Shown: positions 59,901-64,000 of the stretch, piece after piece
Layout: each line of letters opens with the position of its first letter
How positions within the stretch are numbered: position 1 is the first letter of the stretch
Source of the DNA: Anas platyrhynchos
Taxonomy: Eukaryota; Chordata; Aves; Anseriformes; Anatidae
NCBI RefSeq assembly: GCF_047663525.1
Contig: NC_092587.1
Coordinates: 40,477,001-40,541,000, forward strand
Length of the DNA stretch: 64,000 nucleotides
Reading direction: 5' to 3'
Notes under the pieces: generated by a model
Seen by the model: the letters and a program-made list of their open reading frames with translations, nothing else
Told to the model about the DNA's origin: nothing
Database searches by the model: none
Made by a program: the position numbers and the translations under genes

Positions 59901-62900
59901 ATAGTTGAGATAAAAGGGGAAAAAAACTGTAGAAAGGGGAAGATAAGTTTATAGGAAAGCTCGGTATGGGTACCTGTAGCACTGCTAGTGGAAACTGTAC
60001 AAATGCAAAAGGCAAAATTAATGGTCTAGAGAGCAAGAATTCAAGTGAGAGCCAGACTTGTACCCCACTGAGGTGGGGACTTCATACTCTGGACTATACC
60101 AAGGTTTTTTAATGCATTTTTCCATTAATCACTGGTTAAAACTGTATGGAGAGAGACACCAAAACCAGTGGGACAGGGCTTAGATCCAAGTCTGGCAAAA
60201 TCACCTCCAATCCAACATACCAGATAGCTAGAGCTAGTTACACCGGAGGGCATCACTCCTCCATTCTTCTACATGAAAGCCATCAAGTTGGCTGTATTGT
60301 TAAGAACCTAGCAGGTTTGTAGACAGATGCTCAGTTCCTGTAAATCTTTTTTGCATAACCTGGCATGAAGATTTTTTAAATAAAAATGGATAATTTTCTT
60401 ATTTGAAAAACTTGACAAGTGGTAACCATATTAAGTTGTGCTCTAAAAGAGATTTTTCTTGTGACTCTGAGCTCCTTTGATCAGCAATGCAGCAGTGACT
60501 AAATTAGCACTTCCAGTTTCTCTTGTCTTGGCTGCACACATCCACTGCTTTTTGTGCGTGGCTCCTTGTAGGCACCTCCACATCAGTACAGGGGGATGCT
60601 TCAAGCTCCCATGGGCACAAGGGCCTGAAGCTGGACACTGTTCAGGGGCCAGGTCCCAAATACAGGTCTCAGTTTAGTGGACAACATGCCAGCATGTTCT
60701 GCTTCCAGCCCACCAGAATAACATGACCTCAGCACTGCCATTCTGGTACAGATCATTTTTATGCCTGGTTTGGCAAAGAACAGAGAAATTTCCATTCAAT
60801 TCATGGCAAAAGCAGCAGTCACCCTCCCAGCTAAGCAGGGCTGGCCTTACATCTCTCTAAGGAAACAACCTCCTTCTGCAAGCAACCTCTTGATGTTTAT
60901 TAGCTGTGGAGAAGCAGACACACACCCTTCCCCACGGGGCTGGGATCAAACCATCTTTCCTGGCTTTGGGGGCTGGAAGCACATTGAAACCTGCCAGCTC
61001 TGACTACAGTCCCTGGGCTGGGTCCCAGCACCTGCACTTAATTGTCCTTCAGAGCAGGTGGGGCCAGTCGTATTTCTGCATCCTTAAAGAGGTTCCCTCT
61101 GTGTGTACCTGGCCATGCTGAGCATTGGGATATTGCATCTTGTATCAGGGTTATGCCAGCTGACCAAAGCCTGGGCGAGGCTGTCCGCCCTCATGCCACT
61201 CTGAGGTAAAAAAAAAAAAAACTGTTTGTGGGTGCATGTAAGGGTCTGCTCCTGCTCAGGGTGGCAGTGTAACTAGTGCCACAGGTCAGAGGATGTGAAA
61301 AAAGCAAGGATCTGGGGCATTTTGCTATTTAAACAAAGTGGCATCTTTTTAAGACCTGCCACCTGCCTTCAAAGGATTATGGCAATCCGGCCTGGAGGTG
61401 TCCAAAGCCTCTGTTGACTGCAAGGGGAATAGGACTGCTGAAGAATTGTAATGAGTAAAATCCTACTTCAGCTGCTAAACTAGCTAAAATAACACTGTAA
61501 AGTAGGCTGTAAAAGCTGTTCAGTCTGTATCACTCTGTGGCTGTTTGCAGACTAATTTACAAGGGCTTTTACTCAACAAATATTTCAGCTTAAGCCCCAT
61601 TCTCATTTACATCCTTGTAATTTCACTGAAGGTCGTGGGGTTGTATGCTCCATCACATAGAGCATTAAGTAGGAAAAGCGCACACAAAAAAATCAAATGA
61701 GTCATACTAAAGAGGGACTATTCCCTGCAGTCTCCAGAATTGTGCTGTTAAACCCCGAGATGGAGAGTTTAACAAAGGCTGGAGACCATTATCTCGCAGT
61801 CTCTAACCGCTTGCAATTTGCAGTCAGGGTTTAGCTGTGTGAGCGCTGCAGGATTTGGCTACCATTGAACCTTTTTTAAATGTTGCATTCACTTGAAATC
61901 TGACAGGGGCGGATTTTTTTTGTCAGAAAGCAGATAAATGAAACACCACTGTCTGCTTAATATATGGATTGTTCAAAATTCAGAAGATTTACTGTGAATC
62001 TCAATTAAAAAGGCATCTTTTAATATTTGGCACATCTATAAGGCACTGCTAATTCTCAATTATTTTCTTTGTTACATGTATATGTTCAATGTAATTGCAG
62101 CTCTGTACAGTGTGCACACACTTTCTATATCATACACAAATGTGTGGCCTTATGTGGGACCTTTTTGTATGGCTCATTCAAAATTACAATTAGGAGTCTC
62201 TTTCCTGTGCTTGTATCCTGAGTAGCAGCATCTAGTCCAAAAACACAGCAGTAAGGCAAAATGTTCCTAGGGCGAGCCAATCTCTTTTAGAAAACAGGAA
62301 AACTGTTAGCTGTTTTATGCACATGAATATTGCTTAAGTGTATAATTACATGTAGGAAATTATTTCAAACACAGAAACACAAGAAACATCAAATCAAGTG
62401 TGATTCAGTAAAGGCAGTCCTTCGCTCTGCTTTTCCATGAGGGGAAGCTGTCAATCTTAATCTGACATAGTGGTAGTTTCCAGAAATGAAAGAAAAAAGA
62501 TGAAAGCAGGATTCGTTTCAGATAACTTTTTCATCTAAAACAAGGTCTATTGCACAAGCTGTTCACCTGGGATCTGAGAAGTAAGAGAGGAGAAGAAGAG
62601 AGAAACCCCACCAGGCACTTTGTCCCATCCTATACCAGGGTTTTCAGATGGCAGATTTTCTCCCAAAGCTACCAGTTCCGATCACTAGCTGGAGAAACAA
62701 ACTGAAAGAGGTCTGAATCCTTATTTTTTCAGATGACTGAAACTATGTGAGTGAACCCCACCCTGCGGTCCTTGCCAGAAGCCTTGTGGGGCACCCACAT
62801 AGGGAATCCCAGGAACCATGACTCAGCTTCTTGCCTTTTTCTGATCCTCTGGAAACCTCTTTGAACTCCACTTGTCAAAGTTTCTAGAGGACTTTATTCT

Positions 62901-63204
62901 TCCACAGGGTTTCAGTAGCTTGTGTTTGGACACCTGTCTTCTGCTGGAGTCCTCTGCTATTGTCTGTCATATGGGGTGCCGGTGTTACAGGCCAGCTGCT
63001 TCCCACAAGCCAGATGTGGAAGAGCTGAGCAAGGTGCCCTGCACCCAATAAACACCATGCATGCAAACTTGTTTGCTATGATGCACATCAGCCTTATACA
63101 ACTCTAGATTTCTTCAGACCTAAAATATTTTCTTGCCCCAGCTAATTCAAGACACTATTTTTTATTTTTAATCCTTATTCTTCATTTATGAAAACATTTG
63201 TTAT

Positions 63205-63231
63205 CATGCATTTTTTGTTTGTTTGTTTGTT
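63205..63231 (+). repeat. (GTTT)n microsatellite
   Basis: Several GTTT units in a T-rich context. Confidence 0.9.
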
Positions 63232-64000
63232 TCCCTCAAGCCTAAATTATCCATCACCTGTGCCTTATTTGGGATTTTGTTGCGGCTTAAATGCTTAGAA
63301 AGGATGCACTGTGTTCGGACCATTTGACCTCTAAACATATGCTTCTGATCAGCTTACCATTACTAACCACCCTACTTTCAAAATCATTAGTTATTTAAAC
63401 ATTATGATGACATATTCATTATGCCTGTTGGTTTATACAGAAGCCAGAAGTACACGCCAATGGAAATTACAGCCCTTCAGAAGCCTTCCCCCAGCACCTC
63501 CCTCCTGGCTACACTGAGGCTGCTTGTGTGAATGCCCTGGGACAGCATAGCACAGCACTGCAGAACCCCTGGTTCCTGGAAGAGGAGCAGAAAGACCTCC
63601 CCTGAAAACAGAGCTGGCTGCCCTGGGAGGAGGCACGATGCCTGAGGGCCCATGGGCATCAGGATACGTCTCCAGGTCCATAAACCAGCCTAATCCCTCC
63701 ACCTTCTGTTTCTCTGAACAGCCTCAATGACACAGACCAATCCTTGTGGTAAAGGGGTCATGCCATCATGCCGTGCCTTACAGAGGATTTCTCCTTGCAG
63801 CACACATCCTTGTGGGTTCAGTCTGTGATATCCTCTTGAGAGGATCTAAGCACGGGTGTAGCTAGGGATCCATCCTCCTCTGATGGCATGTTGTTTCACT
63901 GTGATTTCTGGATATACTTTCACTTTTTTTCCCTCCCAGACTGTCCAGTATATCATTAAAGTTGCTTTACATGGTAAAGAGAAAGCAGAGCTAAAACAGT

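Larger units (their letters stand above)
52774..64000. other. Intergenic, no gene seen
   Basis: About 11 kb without a supportable exon. 54900-55110 is locally GC-rich. 57400-58000 and 61530-62420 are AT-rich, low-repeat and motif-dense, so candidate conserved non-coding DNA (inference). 59280-59370 faintly resembles an old CR1 (GGAACTCACAGCCACAGGAA). A GTTT microsatellite lies at 63205-63231. Confidence 0.5.

Noticed and set aside
1-64000. tRNA, rRNA, pre-miRNA, CRISPR array or endogenous virus
   Set aside because: I looked for cloverleaf box motifs, long imperfect hairpins, regularly spaced repeats and retroviral gene motifs and saw none that I could support by reading alone.

Overview
The window looks like avian nuclear DNA. 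It carries several copies of the bird-type CR1 LINE 3' end, some with the typical antisense ATAGAATC-type tail. It has compact introns (about 0.4-2.2 kb) and a GC-rich CpG island next to AT-rich intergenic DNA. I see no bacterial, plasmid, viral or CRISPR features.

I can support one protein-coding gene: an E2F7 orthologue (atypical E2F transcriptional repressor) on the minus strand. I rebuilt it by hand as 12 coding exons from the ATG at 23261 down to the stop at 7490. All introns are GT-AG, phases are continuous, and the total is 2799 nt (932 aa plus stop). The first coding exon sits in a CpG island of roughly 22.9-23.75 kb. Upstream of its ATG are two CCAAT boxes 44 bp apart with an E2F-like site between them. 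The 3' UTR appears to run about 3.06 kb from 7489 to an AATAAA-containing polyadenylation region near 4425. It holds an unusual number of perfect 8-mer microRNA seed matches: three for miR-26, two for miR-29 and one for the miR-302/430 seed.

Layout. 1-4.4 kb: spacer downstream of E2F7 with one CR1 fragment. 4.4-7.5 kb: E2F7 3' UTR. 7.5-23.3 kb: E2F7 coding exons and introns. 22.9-23.75 kb: promoter/CpG island. 23.8-64 kb: about 40 kb with no exon I can support. In other vertebrates the side upstream of E2F7 is a gene-poor interval leading to NAV3, and this fits that picture (inference; NAV3 is not seen here). The 40 kb holds young and old CR1 fragments, homopolymer and GTTT tracts, a perfect 17-bp inverted repeat, a 20-bp AT palindrome, and AT-rich stretches with homeodomain- or AP-1-like motifs that could be enhancers.

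I found no new multi-gene system. The observations most worth checking are the microRNA-site architecture of the E2F7 3' UTR, the divergent GC-rich first coding exon, the Gly-to-Cys difference in DNA-binding domain 1, and the promoter architecture.
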